Assembly: GCA_964645785.1 (NCBI GenBank)
Contig: CAZYAV010000003.1
Span: 1 to 64,000 of the forward strand
Source of the DNA: CALWZE01 sp964645785
GTDB lineage: Bacteria; Bacillota; Clostridia; Oscillospirales; Ruminococcaceae
DNA length: 64,000 bases
Direction of reading: 5' to 3'
A program made the position numbers and the translations under genes. Shown in pieces: positions 26,164 to 34,607 of this stretch (positions within the stretch are counted from its first letter, which is position 1; each line of letters starts with the position of its first letter). The notes under the pieces are model-generated. The model searched no databases. It worked only from the letters and a program-made list of their open reading frames with translations, and was not told the origin of the DNA.

Positions 26164-27213
26164 ATGAACGGAACCATGAAAGCTGCCGTCAAGCGCGACG
26201 AACGAGAGCTGTATTTTATGGAGGAGCGCCCCATCCCCGCGGTCGGCCCCAACGACGTCCTGCTGCGGGTCACCGCCGCCGGGCTGTGCGGCACCGATGT
26301 CGCCATCCGCGACAACACCTTTATGGGGCGGCACGGGCGGGTCGTTCCGCCCATCGTGCCCGGCCACGAATTTGTCGGCGAGGTCGTTGAGCTGGGCGCG
26401 CAGGTCAGCAAATTCAAACAGGGCGAGCGGCTGTTCACCACCTGCGCCGTCGGCTGCGGGGAATGCCGCAACTGCATCTCCGGCAAGGCCGGGTGCCGCC
26501 ACTGGATTCACTGGGGAATCGACGTGGACGGCGGCTTTGCCGAATACGTCAGCGTCCACCAGAACGCGCTGATGAAGGTGCCGGATTTTATCTCCGACAA
26601 GCACGCCGCCATCATGGAAATCGCCTCCGAGGCGGTCAAGGCCATGCGGGTCAACCACATCCCCTCGGGCAGCAATATTGCGGTTTTCGGCCCCGGCTCC
26701 TTTGGGCTGTTCTTGCTGCAAACCATGCGGCTGACCTCCCCGGTCAACCTGATTATGGTCGGCCTGCCCGACGACACCGAGCGGCTCGCCGCCGCAAAGC
26801 AGCTCGGCGCGACCCACATCGTGGTGGACGGCGAGCAGAACCCCGTCGACGCCATTATGGAAATTACCGGCGGCGAGGGGGTGGACTTCGCGGTGGAGGC
26901 GACCGGCAAGCCCGAAGCGATTCCCAACGCGGTGGACGCGCTCGCGGGCGGCGGGCTGCTGCTCATGGCCGGCAGCGGCTACCGCGGCGAGGAGATTCAC
27001 TTTAAGCCGTGGAACTTTGTGCGCGACTCCAAGGGCATCCACACGGTGCAGGGCTTCCGCGCGCCCGACTACCTGCTGATGCAGGATCTTTACCGCGCCG
27101 GGAAGCTGCAATTTGACCCGATCATCACCCACACGATGCAGCTCGAGCAGATCAACGAGGCGTGCGACCTCGCCAAGGCAAAGCGGGCAATCAAGATCGT
27201 GCTGACCCCCTGA
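26164..27213 (+). CDS. Zinc-dependent alcohol/polyol dehydrogenase, paralog 3
   Basis: This 349-residue enzyme is related to the two dehydrogenases at 15.8-18.0 kb, sharing the N-terminus MKAAVK, NTFMGRHGRV, PGHEF and HWIHWGID. Zinc ligands Cys42, His68 and Glu69 are present; the structural cluster is C98-x2-C-x2-C-x6-C111 with an extra Cys94. It is the most diverged of the three. It may act after or before the oxidoreductase upstream in the same pathway (inference). Confidence 0.88.
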   Translation: MNGTMKAAVKRDERELYFMEERPIPAVGPNDVLLRVTAAGLCGTDVAIRDNTFMGRHGRVVPPIVPGHEFVGEVVELGAQVSKFKQGERLFTTCAVGCGECRNCISGKAGCRHWIHWGIDVDGGFAEYVSVHQNALMKVPDFISDKHAAIMEIASEAVKAMRVNHIPSGSNIAVFGPGSFGLFLLQTMRLTSPVNLIMVGLPDDTERLAAAKQLGATHIVVDGEQNPVDAIMEITGGEGVDFAVEATGKPEAIPNAVDALAGGGLLLMAGSGYRGEEIHFKPWNFVRDSKGIHTVQGFRAPDYLLMQDLYRAGKLQFDPIITHTMQLEQINEACDLAKAKRAIKIVLTP

Positions 27214-27642
27214 CCGGCGGCCGCACAGCGCGCAGACACAGCCAATCCACCCGGCATCGCCGGGGGGATTTTTGGGTGCGGCCGGCCTTTGCGGCGGCGC
27301 GTGCCGCTTTAAAAAAGTGCCGGGCATTTTTCCCGCGGGGCGGCTTTGCAGTCCCGGCCGGGCAGGGGGCAAATCCGCCGATGCGCCGTAACCGGCGGCC
27401 TTGCAAAATGCGTGGCGGTGCGGGGAAGGCCGGTTTTCTGCGCAGGGGATGCCGGGGAGGGAACAGAGCGGCGTGCTCCCCCTTTTTCCGCGCCGGGTTT
27501 CAAGCTGCCGTCCATACGGCTGCCCCGGCGCGCCGGGAAGCCCGGCTGCGGGTGAGCCATGCCGCCCTGCGGGGGAGCAGATTCGCCTGCCGCCCCGACA
27601 AAAAGAGAGACAGCCGGGTGACCCCGGCTGTCTCTTTATGGA
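27214..27642. other. 429-bp convergent gap before uxaC
   Basis: It holds the terminator at 27599-27640. The rest is GC-rich with no gene seen. Confidence 0.55.
27599..27640 (-). terminator. Terminator of uxaC (also a hairpin for the facing gene)
   Basis: The stem AGAGACAGCCGGG with its complement and a short loop is followed on the minus strand by T5 (27600-27604). On the plus strand only TTTA follows. Confidence 0.85.
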
Positions 27643-29034
27643 TTATAGATTGAAATAGCGTTTGGCATTCTCATAGCAGATGTTCCGCAGCAGCGTGTTC
27701 GCCGCCTCAAAGTCCGGCGGGTACTCCCCGTCCTCGATCATCTGGCCGACAAAGTTGCAGAGGATCCGGCGGAAATACTCGTGGCGGGGATAGGAGATCA
27801 GCGAGCGCGAATCGGTCAGCATCCCGACCGAATCCCCCAGGCAGCCCAGCTCCGCAAAATCCCGCAGCTGCTTTTCCATGCCGGATTTTGTGTCGTTGAA
27901 CCACCACGCGGGGCCGAGCTGCACATAGCCCCGGCGGCCGTCCCCGCCAAAGGAGGTGCAGATGGTCATCAGCGCGCGGCTGCTGCCGTCGTCCAGCGGA
28001 TAGAGGATGGTGCGCGGCAGCGCGTCCGCCTGCGCAAGGCTGTCCAGAAATTCCGCCAGCCCGCGCAGCGCGCCGGTTTCGCCAATCGCGTCGTAGCCGC
28101 TGTCCGCGCCCAGCCGGCTGTACATCGCCCCGTTGATGTTGCGCATACAGCCGACATGCAGCTGCATGACCACCCCGCGCTCCTTATAGGCGCGCGCGAG
28201 GAAGAGCAGCAGCGCCGTCTCGTACGCCTGTATCTCCCGCTCGGTCAGCGCCTCGCCGCGCATCGCCTTGCCAAACGCCGCGTCCACTGCCTCCGGCCGC
28301 TCAAACACAAACGAAAACCGGGTGAGCGCGTGGTCGGACAGCCGGCAGCCGCATTCGCAGAAGGTATCCAGCCGCCGGGCAAGCGCGCCGCACAGCGCCG
28401 CGAAGCTGCCGACCGGCTGTGCCGCCGCGGCGGACAGCCTGTCCACATACGCCCGGAAGCCCGCCGCGCCGATGCGCAGCGCCCCGTCCGGCCGGAAGGA
28501 CGGCACCACCCGCGTCTCAAACCCCTGCGCCTGCAGCGTCCGGTGATGCTCCAGCGTGTCGCAGGGGTCGTCGGTGGTGCAAATAAGCTCGACCCGGCTG
28601 TCCCGGATCATCCGGCGGGCGCGCAGCCCCTGCCGCAGCACCTCGTTGCACCGCGCGTAGATCCGGTCGCTGCTCCGCCCGGTCAGCGGCTCGGTGACCC
28701 CGAAATACCGCGCAAGCTCCAGATGCGACCAGTGATAGAGCGGGTTGCCCGCGCATTGCGTCAGGGTCTGTGCAAACGCGCGGAATTTGTCCTGCGGGTC
28801 GGCGTCCCCGGTAATCAGCCGCTCCTCCACCCCGTGGAACCGCATCGCCCGCCATTTGTAGTGGTCGTGCCCCAGCCACAGCTCGGTGATGTTGTCGAAC
28901 GCCCTGTCGTTCGCGATTTCCTCCGGCAGCAGATGGCAGTGAAAATCAATGATCGGCAGATCCTTTATCCCCTGAAACAGCCGCTCGGCCGCCGGGGATT
29001 TGAGCAAAAAACGGTCGTCCAGAAACTCTCTCAT
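27643..29034 (-). CDS. uxaC: Glucuronate/uronate isomerase
   Basis: This 463-residue enzyme converts D-glucuronate to D-fructuronate (and galacturonate to tagaturonate), the first step of hexuronate breakdown. It is an amidohydrolase-fold protein with the N-terminal metal motif DFHCHLLPEEIA and the C-terminal GPAWWFNDTKSGMEKQL, SVGMLTDSRSLISYPRHEYFRRI and CNFVGQMIEDGEYP blocks, all typical of UxaC. Length matches the family (about 470). The other uronate genes (uxaB/uxuB, uxuA, kdgK) are not beside it, but dehydrogenases and an importer are. It forms its own unit. Confidence 0.95.
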   Translation of the reverse strand: MREFLDDRFLLKSPAAERLFQGIKDLPIIDFHCHLLPEEIANDRAFDNITELWLGHDHYKWRAMRFHGVEERLITGDADPQDKFRAFAQTLTQCAGNPLYHWSHLELARYFGVTEPLTGRSSDRIYARCNEVLRQGLRARRMIRDSRVELICTTDDPCDTLEHHRTLQAQGFETRVVPSFRPDGALRIGAAGFRAYVDRLSAAAAQPVGSFAALCGALARRLDTFCECGCRLSDHALTRFSFVFERPEAVDAAFGKAMRGEALTEREIQAYETALLLFLARAYKERGVVMQLHVGCMRNINGAMYSRLGADSGYDAIGETGALRGLAEFLDSLAQADALPRTILYPLDDGSSRALMTICTSFGGDGRRGYVQLGPAWWFNDTKSGMEKQLRDFAELGCLGDSVGMLTDSRSLISYPRHEYFRRILCNFVGQMIEDGEYPPDFEAANTLLRNICYENAKRYFNL

Positions 29035-29355
29035 CCGCGTCCCTCTCCTACTCCGCTCTGCGTTTGAACCCGACCGCGCGCGGCGGGTTTCTTTCCTTTA
29101 TTTCATTGTATCGAGCCGGTTTTTTGCCCGCTATGTAATAGCGCGCTGTGAGATTGCATTTCTTGGGTTTTCTGCCCGGCTCTGGCCGCGTTTGACACAC
29201 CGCGGAAAAATATAATAATGCATACATTGGCGGACTAACGGACGGCCTGCGCAGGGGCGCGGCTTTGCAGGGCAGTTCGGTTAAAGCGGTGCCGCCCACG
29301 CCGGGGGGCTTTGCCTGCTTTCGTGGGGCGGCCGGAGAGGGAGGCGGTGAGAAGG

Positions 29356-29433
29356 ATGCACAATCCACGGCTGGACACCTTTCTGCGGGTGGCGGACGCG
29401 GGCAGCTTCAGCAAAGCGGCGGCGGAATCGTAG
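29356..29433 (+). pseudogene. N-terminal remnant of a LysR-family regulator
   Basis: After a GGAGG-like upstream stretch, an ATG at 29356 opens a frame of 25 codons that reads MHNPRLDTFLRVADAGSFS then KAAAES and stops at TAG. This is exactly the start of a LysR helix-turn-helix; the rest of the about 300-residue protein is missing. The sequence passes straight into a different gene remnant in another frame, so this is a deletion junction, not a point mutation. Confidence 0.75.
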
Positions 29434-29434
29434 T

Positions 29435-29815
29435 ATGCTCGGCTCCGCAATCAGCGGGGTGATGCTCTCCCAGCATCTGTTTGCGTTCCTGTCCGTCAGC
29501 GCGGGGCTCCCCTTTGCGCGGGTGCTGCACATGCTGTCGGCCGATTGGGGCTTCGTCCTGATGAGCCTGCACCTCGGGTTCCACTGGGGGATGGTTGTGG
29601 GCGCGGCAAAAAGGCGGTTTAAAGGGCTGCCGGCCGTCCTCAAATGGGCGCCCCGCGCCGCCGCGGCGCTGCTTGCGGGGTACGGCCTGTACGCCTTTAT
29701 CGCGCGGGACATCGGCGGGAACATGCTGCTCAAAAATCCGTTTGTGCTTTTTGATTTTGAGGAGTCGCTCTTGCTGCTGCTGAATTACCTTGCAAAAACG
29801 CCCGCCCGCTGGACT
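29435..29815 (+). pseudogene. Remnant of a DUF4405-type membrane protein, N-terminus lost
   Basis: From the junction, the frame reads SGVMLSQHLFAFLSVSAGL, RVLHMLSADWGFVLMSLHLGFHWGMVVG and FDFEESLLLLLNYLA. This is the middle and end of DUF4405-like small membrane proteins, which carry conserved histidines in helices and are suspected to be cytochrome-b-like. About two N-terminal helices are absent, and after NYLA the frame runs on into non-homologous, Arg-rich sequence to 30064, so the 3' end is also damaged. A terminator follows at 29945. Confidence 0.65.
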
Positions 29816-29944
29816 GAGCGACGGCGCGGCAAAGCGCCCGGTGAAGTGGCCGGGGCGGGCTTATGCCGCGAGGAGGCCGGGCGTCCGCTTTCCGGCAAAC
29901 ACAGAGAAGATTGGCGCGCGGCGTCGGTTTACAAAAAATGGTTT

Positions 29945-29969
29945 GGGCGGGGGAATCCCCGCCCTTTTT
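29945..29969 (+). terminator. Terminator after the DUF4405 remnant
   Basis: GGGCGGGG and CCCCGCCC form an 8-bp stem with a 4-base loop, then T5. It is probably the surviving terminator of the decayed gene. Confidence 0.75.
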
Positions 29970-30060
29970 ATTGCCTGCGCCGCCGCAAAGCTCCCGGGCT
30001 CCGCGCCCAATCCGGCCGGGGCAGGCGTTCCACCCGCGACGCCCCGCCCCGGCGCGGAGA

Positions 30061-30089
30061 TTGACCGCCGCGGGGATTGATGCTATACT
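30061..30089 (+). promoter_or_regulatory. Promoter of the acetyltransferase gene
   Basis: TTGACC (30061-30066), a 17-base spacer and TATACT (30084-30089) preceded by TGC (extended -10) lie 49 bases before the ATG. Confidence 0.75.
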
Positions 30090-30137
30090 CGGAATCACAT
30101 CAGGACGCCCGGCGCAGGGCTTGCAGGGGGCACAGGC

Positions 30138-30701
30138 ATGATTACCGTCCGCGACGCGGAGCCGGCGGATGCACAGCGCATCCTGACCATATACGACTAT
30201 TATGTAAAGAACACGGCCATCACCTTTGAGTACGACACCCCGACCATAGACGAATTCCGGGAGCGGATGCGCCGGACGATGCGCCGGTATCCGTACCTTG
30301 TCGCCGAGCGGGACGGCGCCGTTTTGGGGTATGCCTACGCCGGCGCGTTTGTCGGCCGAGCGGCCTATGACTGGTCGTGCGAGCTGTCCATCTACCTCGA
30401 CCACGCCGCGCAGAAGCAGGGGCTGGGGCGAGCGCTCTATGCGGCGCTGGAGGCCCGGCTGCGCGCCATGGGCATCCTGAATCTCTACGCCTGCATCGGC
30501 TATCCCAGGGCGGACGACGAATACCTGACCACGAACAGCGCGGATTTCCACGCCCATCTCGGCTTTAAAAAGGTGGGCGAGTTCCACCAATGCGGGTACA
30601 AGTTCGGACGCTGGTACGACATGATCTGGATGGAAAAGATAATCGGGGCGCACGGGGACGCCCGGCCGCCGCGATTCTGCTGCCGCGGCAATGAAAACTG
30701 A
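30138..30701 (+). CDS. GNAT N-acetyltransferase, phosphinothricin-acetyltransferase-like
   Basis: This 187-residue enzyme is of the pat-like branch of the GNAT superfamily and transfers acetyl from acetyl-CoA to an amine. Landmarks are the start ITVRDAEPADAQRILTIYDYYVKNTAITFE, the acetyl-CoA loop QKQGLGRALYAALE and the final GYKFGRWYDMIWMEK. This branch often acetylates methionine sulfone/sulfoximine or L-phosphinothricin; the natural substrate is unsure. It is monocistronic with a promoter and perfect terminator. Confidence 0.9.
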   Translation: MITVRDAEPADAQRILTIYDYYVKNTAITFEYDTPTIDEFRERMRRTMRRYPYLVAERDGAVLGYAYAGAFVGRAAYDWSCELSIYLDHAAQKQGLGRALYAALEARLRAMGILNLYACIGYPRADDEYLTTNSADFHAHLGFKKVGEFHQCGYKFGRWYDMIWMEKIIGAHGDARPPRFCCRGNEN

Positions 30702-30709
30702 CGAATATT

Positions 30710-30747
30710 AAAAGAGGGGATTCGCCCGGGCGAATCCCCTCTTTTTT
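30710..30747 (+). terminator. Terminator of the acetyltransferase gene
   Basis: A near-perfect self-complementary run (AAAAGAGGGGATTCGCC and its complement) is followed by extra T residues. It can also work on the minus strand. Confidence 0.9.
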
Positions 30748-31118
30748 GTTTTCACCGCATTCGGGATATTCCGCCCCGGCCGCCTTATTGCCAAACCGGG
30801 CGCACGGCGGGACGATCCTGCCGGGACGACGGGAACGGATAGCCGCGGGGAAAAATTCCCGCCTGCAAGGCTCGAAAAGCAGGTTTCTTAAAAAACAATC
30901 GAACCGGCCGGCGCGGGGAAAGCCACGCCGTGTTGCACAGAGCCGCGACACGGCCGGCAGGAAATCCCCCCGCTAAACACCGCACGCAGTCTCGCGGCCG
31001 TGCGGGCGTTGCCTTATCGGGTATACCGGACGTCCTGCGAGCAGCGGCCTGTGCGCATGGAAAAGCACCGGCCGTGCCGCCCAGAGCCACGCCCCGGCCG
31101 GCGCAGACGCGGCCGCCG
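30748..31118. other. 371-bp gap with one copy of a dispersed 40-bp repeat
   Basis: Aside from the repeat at 30858-30899 no gene or signal is seen. It separates the acetyltransferase from the 3' end of recQ. Confidence 0.55.
30858..30899 (+). repeat. Dispersed 40-bp repeat, copy 1
   Basis: A block beginning CCCGCCTGCAAGGCTCGAAA and ending in GGTTTCTTAAAAAACAA matches, with about six differences, the reverse complement of 62056-62098. It includes a small CCTGC/GCAGG hairpin. Confidence 0.7.
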
Positions 31119-32615
31119 TCACAGGCTGCCGCCGCGCTCCCGCACGAACGCGCGCACCTCCTGCACAAATTCGGCGCCGTAGGCCTGCTGCTTCCGGCGC
31201 CCGACGCCGCTGACCATCATGAAGCTGTCCATCGAAAGAGGCAGCTTTTCGCACATGTCCCGCAGCGACGCGTCCGAAAAAACGACGAACGCAGGCACGC
31301 CCTGCTCCTGTGCAATCTCGGCGCGCAGCGCGCGCAGGCGCTCGAACAGCTCGTCGTCCGCCGCCGCGCCGACCCCCAGCGCCGCGCGCTCGGCCGCCCG
31401 CTGGCAGTTGGCGCAGTTGGTGCAGGTATCGGGGGCGTCCTCCCCAAAGTAGCGCAGGATGTACGCGCGCAGGCAGCTCTGCGTCTCGCAGTAGCCGGTC
31501 ATGACCGACAGCCGCTCCTCTGCCCGCGCCTGCAGCGCCGCGGCGAGGGCGGGGTCGGTTTGCGCGGCGCTTTCCCGGCTGTGCGCGATGAGCAGCCGCG
31601 CGGTCTGCACGTCCTTTACGCCGTACAGCAGCACGCAGTCCGCCGGTTCACCGTCCCGCCCCGCGCGCCCGGCCTCCTGATAATAGCTCTCGAGGTCGAG
31701 CGGCATGTTGTAGTGAACGACGTACCGCACGTCGCTTTTGTCGATGCCCATGCCGAACGCGTTGGTCGCCACCGCGATGCGGCACTCGTCATAGACAAAG
31801 CTGTCCTGATTGAGCTGCCGCTCCTCAGCGGATAGCCCCGCGTGGTAGCGGGTGGCGGAAAAGCCGTTGTCGTTGAGAAAGGCGCACACCGCCTCCACCT
31901 GCTTGCGGGTCTGGCAATAGACGATGCCGCACTGGTTTTTGCGCGCGTCGACCAGGTCGAACAGGGCACGCCGCTTGTTTTTTGGCTTTTCAACCGCAAA
32001 GCGCAGGTTAGGACGGTCGAACCCCGTGACGAGCACAAGCGGGTCGCGCAGCGCCAGCTGCTTCTGCACGTCGGCTCGCACCTCGGGGGTGGCGGTGGCG
32101 GTGAACGCCGCGACGACCGGGCGGCGGGGCAGCTGCGCCAAAAATTCGGGGATGCGGGTATAGCTGGGGCGGAAATCCTGCCCCCAGCGGGAGATGCAGT
32201 GCGCCTCGTCCACCGCGACAAGGTCGATGGGCAGTCTGCCGCACGCGTCCAGAAACCCGGGCGTCAGCAGCCGCTCGGGCGCGACATAGACGATTTTATA
32301 CTGCCCGTTTTTCATATTCGCGAGCGCCTTTGGAAACTGGCGCTCGTTGAGCGAGCTGTTCAGGTACGCGCCCGCGACCCCGGCCTGCTTGAGCGCCATG
32401 ACCTGATCCTTCATCAGCGAGATGAGCGGGGAGACGACGAGGGTGACCCCCGGCATACACAGCGCCGGCACCTGATAACACAGCGATTTGCCCGCGCCGG
32501 TGGGCATGACGCCGAACGTGTCCCGCCCGCCGAGGATGCAGTCGATCAGCCGCTCCTGCCCGCCGCGGAAGGTATCATAACCGAAATAGTCCTTTAAGAC
32601 CGCGTGCTTGTCCAT
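31119..32615 (-). CDS. recQ: ATP-dependent DNA helicase RecQ, short form
   Basis: This 498-residue 3'-5' helicase has Walker A MPTGAGKSLCY (37-47), DEAH at 136-139 followed by the RecQ aromatic loop CISRWGQDFRPSY, and the motif VI region HYNMPLDLESYYQEAGRAGRDG. A zinc-binding cysteine cluster (about 370-400: C, C, then CTNCANC) follows. It then goes almost directly into an HRDC domain, so the winged-helix part of the RQC domain found in E. coli RecQ (609 residues) seems missing. The start at 32615 has GGAG upstream. It is co-transcribed behind the YihY-type gene (32-base gap). Confidence 0.94.
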   Translation of the reverse strand: MDKHAVLKDYFGYDTFRGGQERLIDCILGGRDTFGVMPTGAGKSLCYQVPALCMPGVTLVVSPLISLMKDQVMALKQAGVAGAYLNSSLNERQFPKALANMKNGQYKIVYVAPERLLTPGFLDACGRLPIDLVAVDEAHCISRWGQDFRPSYTRIPEFLAQLPRRPVVAAFTATATPEVRADVQKQLALRDPLVLVTGFDRPNLRFAVEKPKNKRRALFDLVDARKNQCGIVYCQTRKQVEAVCAFLNDNGFSATRYHAGLSAEERQLNQDSFVYDECRIAVATNAFGMGIDKSDVRYVVHYNMPLDLESYYQEAGRAGRDGEPADCVLLYGVKDVQTARLLIAHSRESAAQTDPALAAALQARAEERLSVMTGYCETQSCLRAYILRYFGEDAPDTCTNCANCQRAAERAALGVGAAADDELFERLRALRAEIAQEQGVPAFVVFSDASLRDMCEKLPLSMDSFMMVSGVGRRKQQAYGAEFVQEVRAFVRERGGSL

Positions 32616-32647
32616 CTCGCTCCTTTCTGCCGGCCGTATGCCGGGAA

Positions 32648-33499
32648 TCACGATTTCCGCTTTTTCTCATACCGCCACTTGTTCAGCTCCGCGCCCAGCA
32701 GCAGCACAACCATGCACATGTACAGCCACAGCAGGAACAGCAGCAGCGCGGCAAAGCCGCCGTAGAGAATGGGATAGTTGGAAAAGTACCGGATATAGAT
32801 GGAAAAGCCCCACGAAAAGGCGAGCCAGCCGACGGCGGCAATCACCGCGCCGAAAAACTGCTCGTTGATGGTCAGCTCGGATTTGGCAAGCCCGTTGTAG
32901 ATCAGCATGAATAAAAAGGTCAGCATCACAAAAAAGATGATGTTTTTGAGATCCAGCAGCCGGATGAGCAGGGTGAACCGCTCGTCGACCTTGGAGATGA
33001 GCAGGTTTTGAATCGGCGTGCCGAACACCAGCACGACGACTGACAGGGTGATGGTCGCGATGAACGCGAGGGTGTACAGCAGAGAGAAGAGGACGTTGCG
33101 CAGATAGCCGCGCGCGCGGGTTTGGCCGTAAATATTCTGCACCCCCGCGCCGATGCTGCGGATGCCTTTGGAGGCGCTCCAGAGGATGAAAACGGTCGTG
33201 ACCGAGATGAGCGGCGCGTTGCCGGTGTTGAAAATTTCGCTGAGGAACTGGATGCCGGTTTCCCGCAGCTGGGCGGGCAGCACGGAGGCGGCGATGTCGC
33301 TGATCTGCGCCGGGCTGAGCGGGACGACCGCGCCGAGAATCAGGAAAAACAGCATGAGGAACGGCACAGCCGAAAGCAGGACAAAATAGGCCGCCTGCGC
33401 CGCGTAGACCATGACCCTGTCCCGCTCGACGGTGTCATAGGCAAGCCGGAGGACCAGCAGAAGCCGCAAAAAACGCTTTTTCCAATTTGGCTTTTCGAT
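32648..33499 (-). CDS. YihY/BrkB-family membrane protein; start probably a rare ATC codon
   Basis: This six-helix membrane protein belongs to the UPF0761/YihY family, once misnamed ribonuclease BN; function is unknown. Motifs include QAAYFVLLSAVPFLMLFF, SASKGIRSIGAGVQNIYG and the final WLYMCMVVLLLGAELNKW. From the first usable ATG/GTG/TTG (TTG at 33469) no ribosome binding site is present. A perfect AGGAGG (33507-33512) instead sits seven bases before an in-frame ATC at 33497-33499, giving an N-terminus IEKPNWKKRF that suits the family. I give that start (283 residues) with reservation; the neighbouring ATC at 33500-33502 is the other choice. Confidence 0.82.
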   Translation of the reverse strand: MEKPNWKKRFLRLLLVLRLAYDTVERDRVMVYAAQAAYFVLLSAVPFLMLFFLILGAVVPLSPAQISDIAASVLPAQLRETGIQFLSEIFNTGNAPLISVTTVFILWSASKGIRSIGAGVQNIYGQTRARGYLRNVLFSLLYTLAFIATITLSVVVLVFGTPIQNLLISKVDERFTLLIRLLDLKNIIFFVMLTFLFMLIYNGLAKSELTINEQFFGAVIAAVGWLAFSWGFSIYIRYFSNYPILYGGFAALLLFLLWLYMCMVVLLLGAELNKWRYEKKRKS

Positions 33500-33981
33500 G
33501 ATGCCCCCTCCTTTCGGGAAAATCTGTATTGCCGGCGCGATGCCGCCGCTTCTGCGCGGCGGCGGGTGAGAGACAGGGACGCCGGGCAGCCCCGCGCCCT
33601 CCCGCTTTGCGGGGCGGATGCCCGCCCAGATGCGCTGCGCGCTTTTTTTGCCCGGCGCGCGAAACCGGCCTCGATTTACTATCTATATTCCTGCAAATTC
33701 AGTCTATGACGGCTGGCGCGCCCAATCTTTTGGGCAAAGGCACAGCGTACTCTGCGCGCCATCCAACCCGCTCCGCCCGCTCGCTCCGCGCATTGCGGCT
33801 GCGCGCGCTGCTTCGGGACGCGCGGCGGCTTTCCGCTTTGCCCCGCACGCACGGCGCCGGGGCAGCGGGAGCGTTCGCGACGGGCTGCGTTTTGCGGCGC
33901 GCCGGCAGCTTTCAGGGGTTGGCTGCCTGCGCTGTCCGCGGCCGGCTGCCGCCGCCCGATATTGAACAGCGGGGCACAGCG
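33500..33981. other. 482-bp gap between TetR and YihY genes
   Basis: The GC-rich DNA is interrupted by an AT-rich patch at about 33672-33710 that may hold the promoter of the YihY-recQ unit. No gene is seen. Confidence 0.5.
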
Positions 33982-34566
33982 TTAGTGTGTGTCCCCGCCG
34001 CCGCCCGGATTCGCGTCGCCGGGCTGCGCGGTGCTTTCCAGGTACTTTTTGGCGACCCCCGCGACGGCTTTTTGAAACAGGGAGATGACCTTCTGCGCGG
34101 AGAGGTCGGGCCGTTCCCGCAGCCAGCGGATGATGGCGAGCCGGAACGCGTCCGCGAAAAAATCGACGTAGAATTCGGTGTCCTCGTTTTCCTCAAAATC
34201 GCCGCGGAAAAAGTCCCGCGCGACCGACCCGGCCGCCGCGTCGAAATAATCCGAAAAGCTGTTCTGCCCCTCAATCGCAAAGGCGCGCACGTAAAACGCG
34301 CGGTTGTCGTGAAAATAAACGCAGACGTCCTCCAAAAACGCCCACACGTCGGGATAGCTGCGCGTCCTTGTCCGCGAGATGAATTCGTCCGAAAAAATCC
34401 AGTTGACGAGGTCGTATTTGTCCCGAAAATGATAGTAAAAGCTCTTGCGGTTCATGCCGCACTGCGCGCAGATATCCCCGACACTGATCTTCTCAAACGG
34501 CCGGCCGGCCATCAGCGTCTTGAGCGCCTGCGCGAGCGCGCGCTTGGTAATCATGGATTCAGGCAT
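33982..34566 (-). CDS. TetR/AcrR-family transcriptional regulator
   Basis: The product has 194 residues. The N-terminal helix-turn-helix reads MITKRALAQALKTLMAGRPFEKISVGDICAQCGMNRKSFYYHFRDKYDLVNWIF, the DhaS-like TetR subgroup pattern. The C-terminal ligand domain ends in a Gly-rich tail (GDANPGGGGDTH). The start at 34566 has GGAGG seven bases upstream. It lies 41 bases downstream of birA on the same strand and is probably co-transcribed; targets are unknown. Confidence 0.9.
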   Translation of the reverse strand: MPESMITKRALAQALKTLMAGRPFEKISVGDICAQCGMNRKSFYYHFRDKYDLVNWIFSDEFISRTRTRSYPDVWAFLEDVCVYFHDNRAFYVRAFAIEGQNSFSDYFDAAAGSVARDFFRGDFEENEDTEFYVDFFADAFRLAIIRWLRERPDLSAQKVISLFQKAVAGVAKKYLESTAQPGDANPGGGGDTH

Positions 34567-34607
34567 CGCGTGTCCTCCGGTTCGCGTGCTTGGCGGGTGT
34601 GCGGCCG

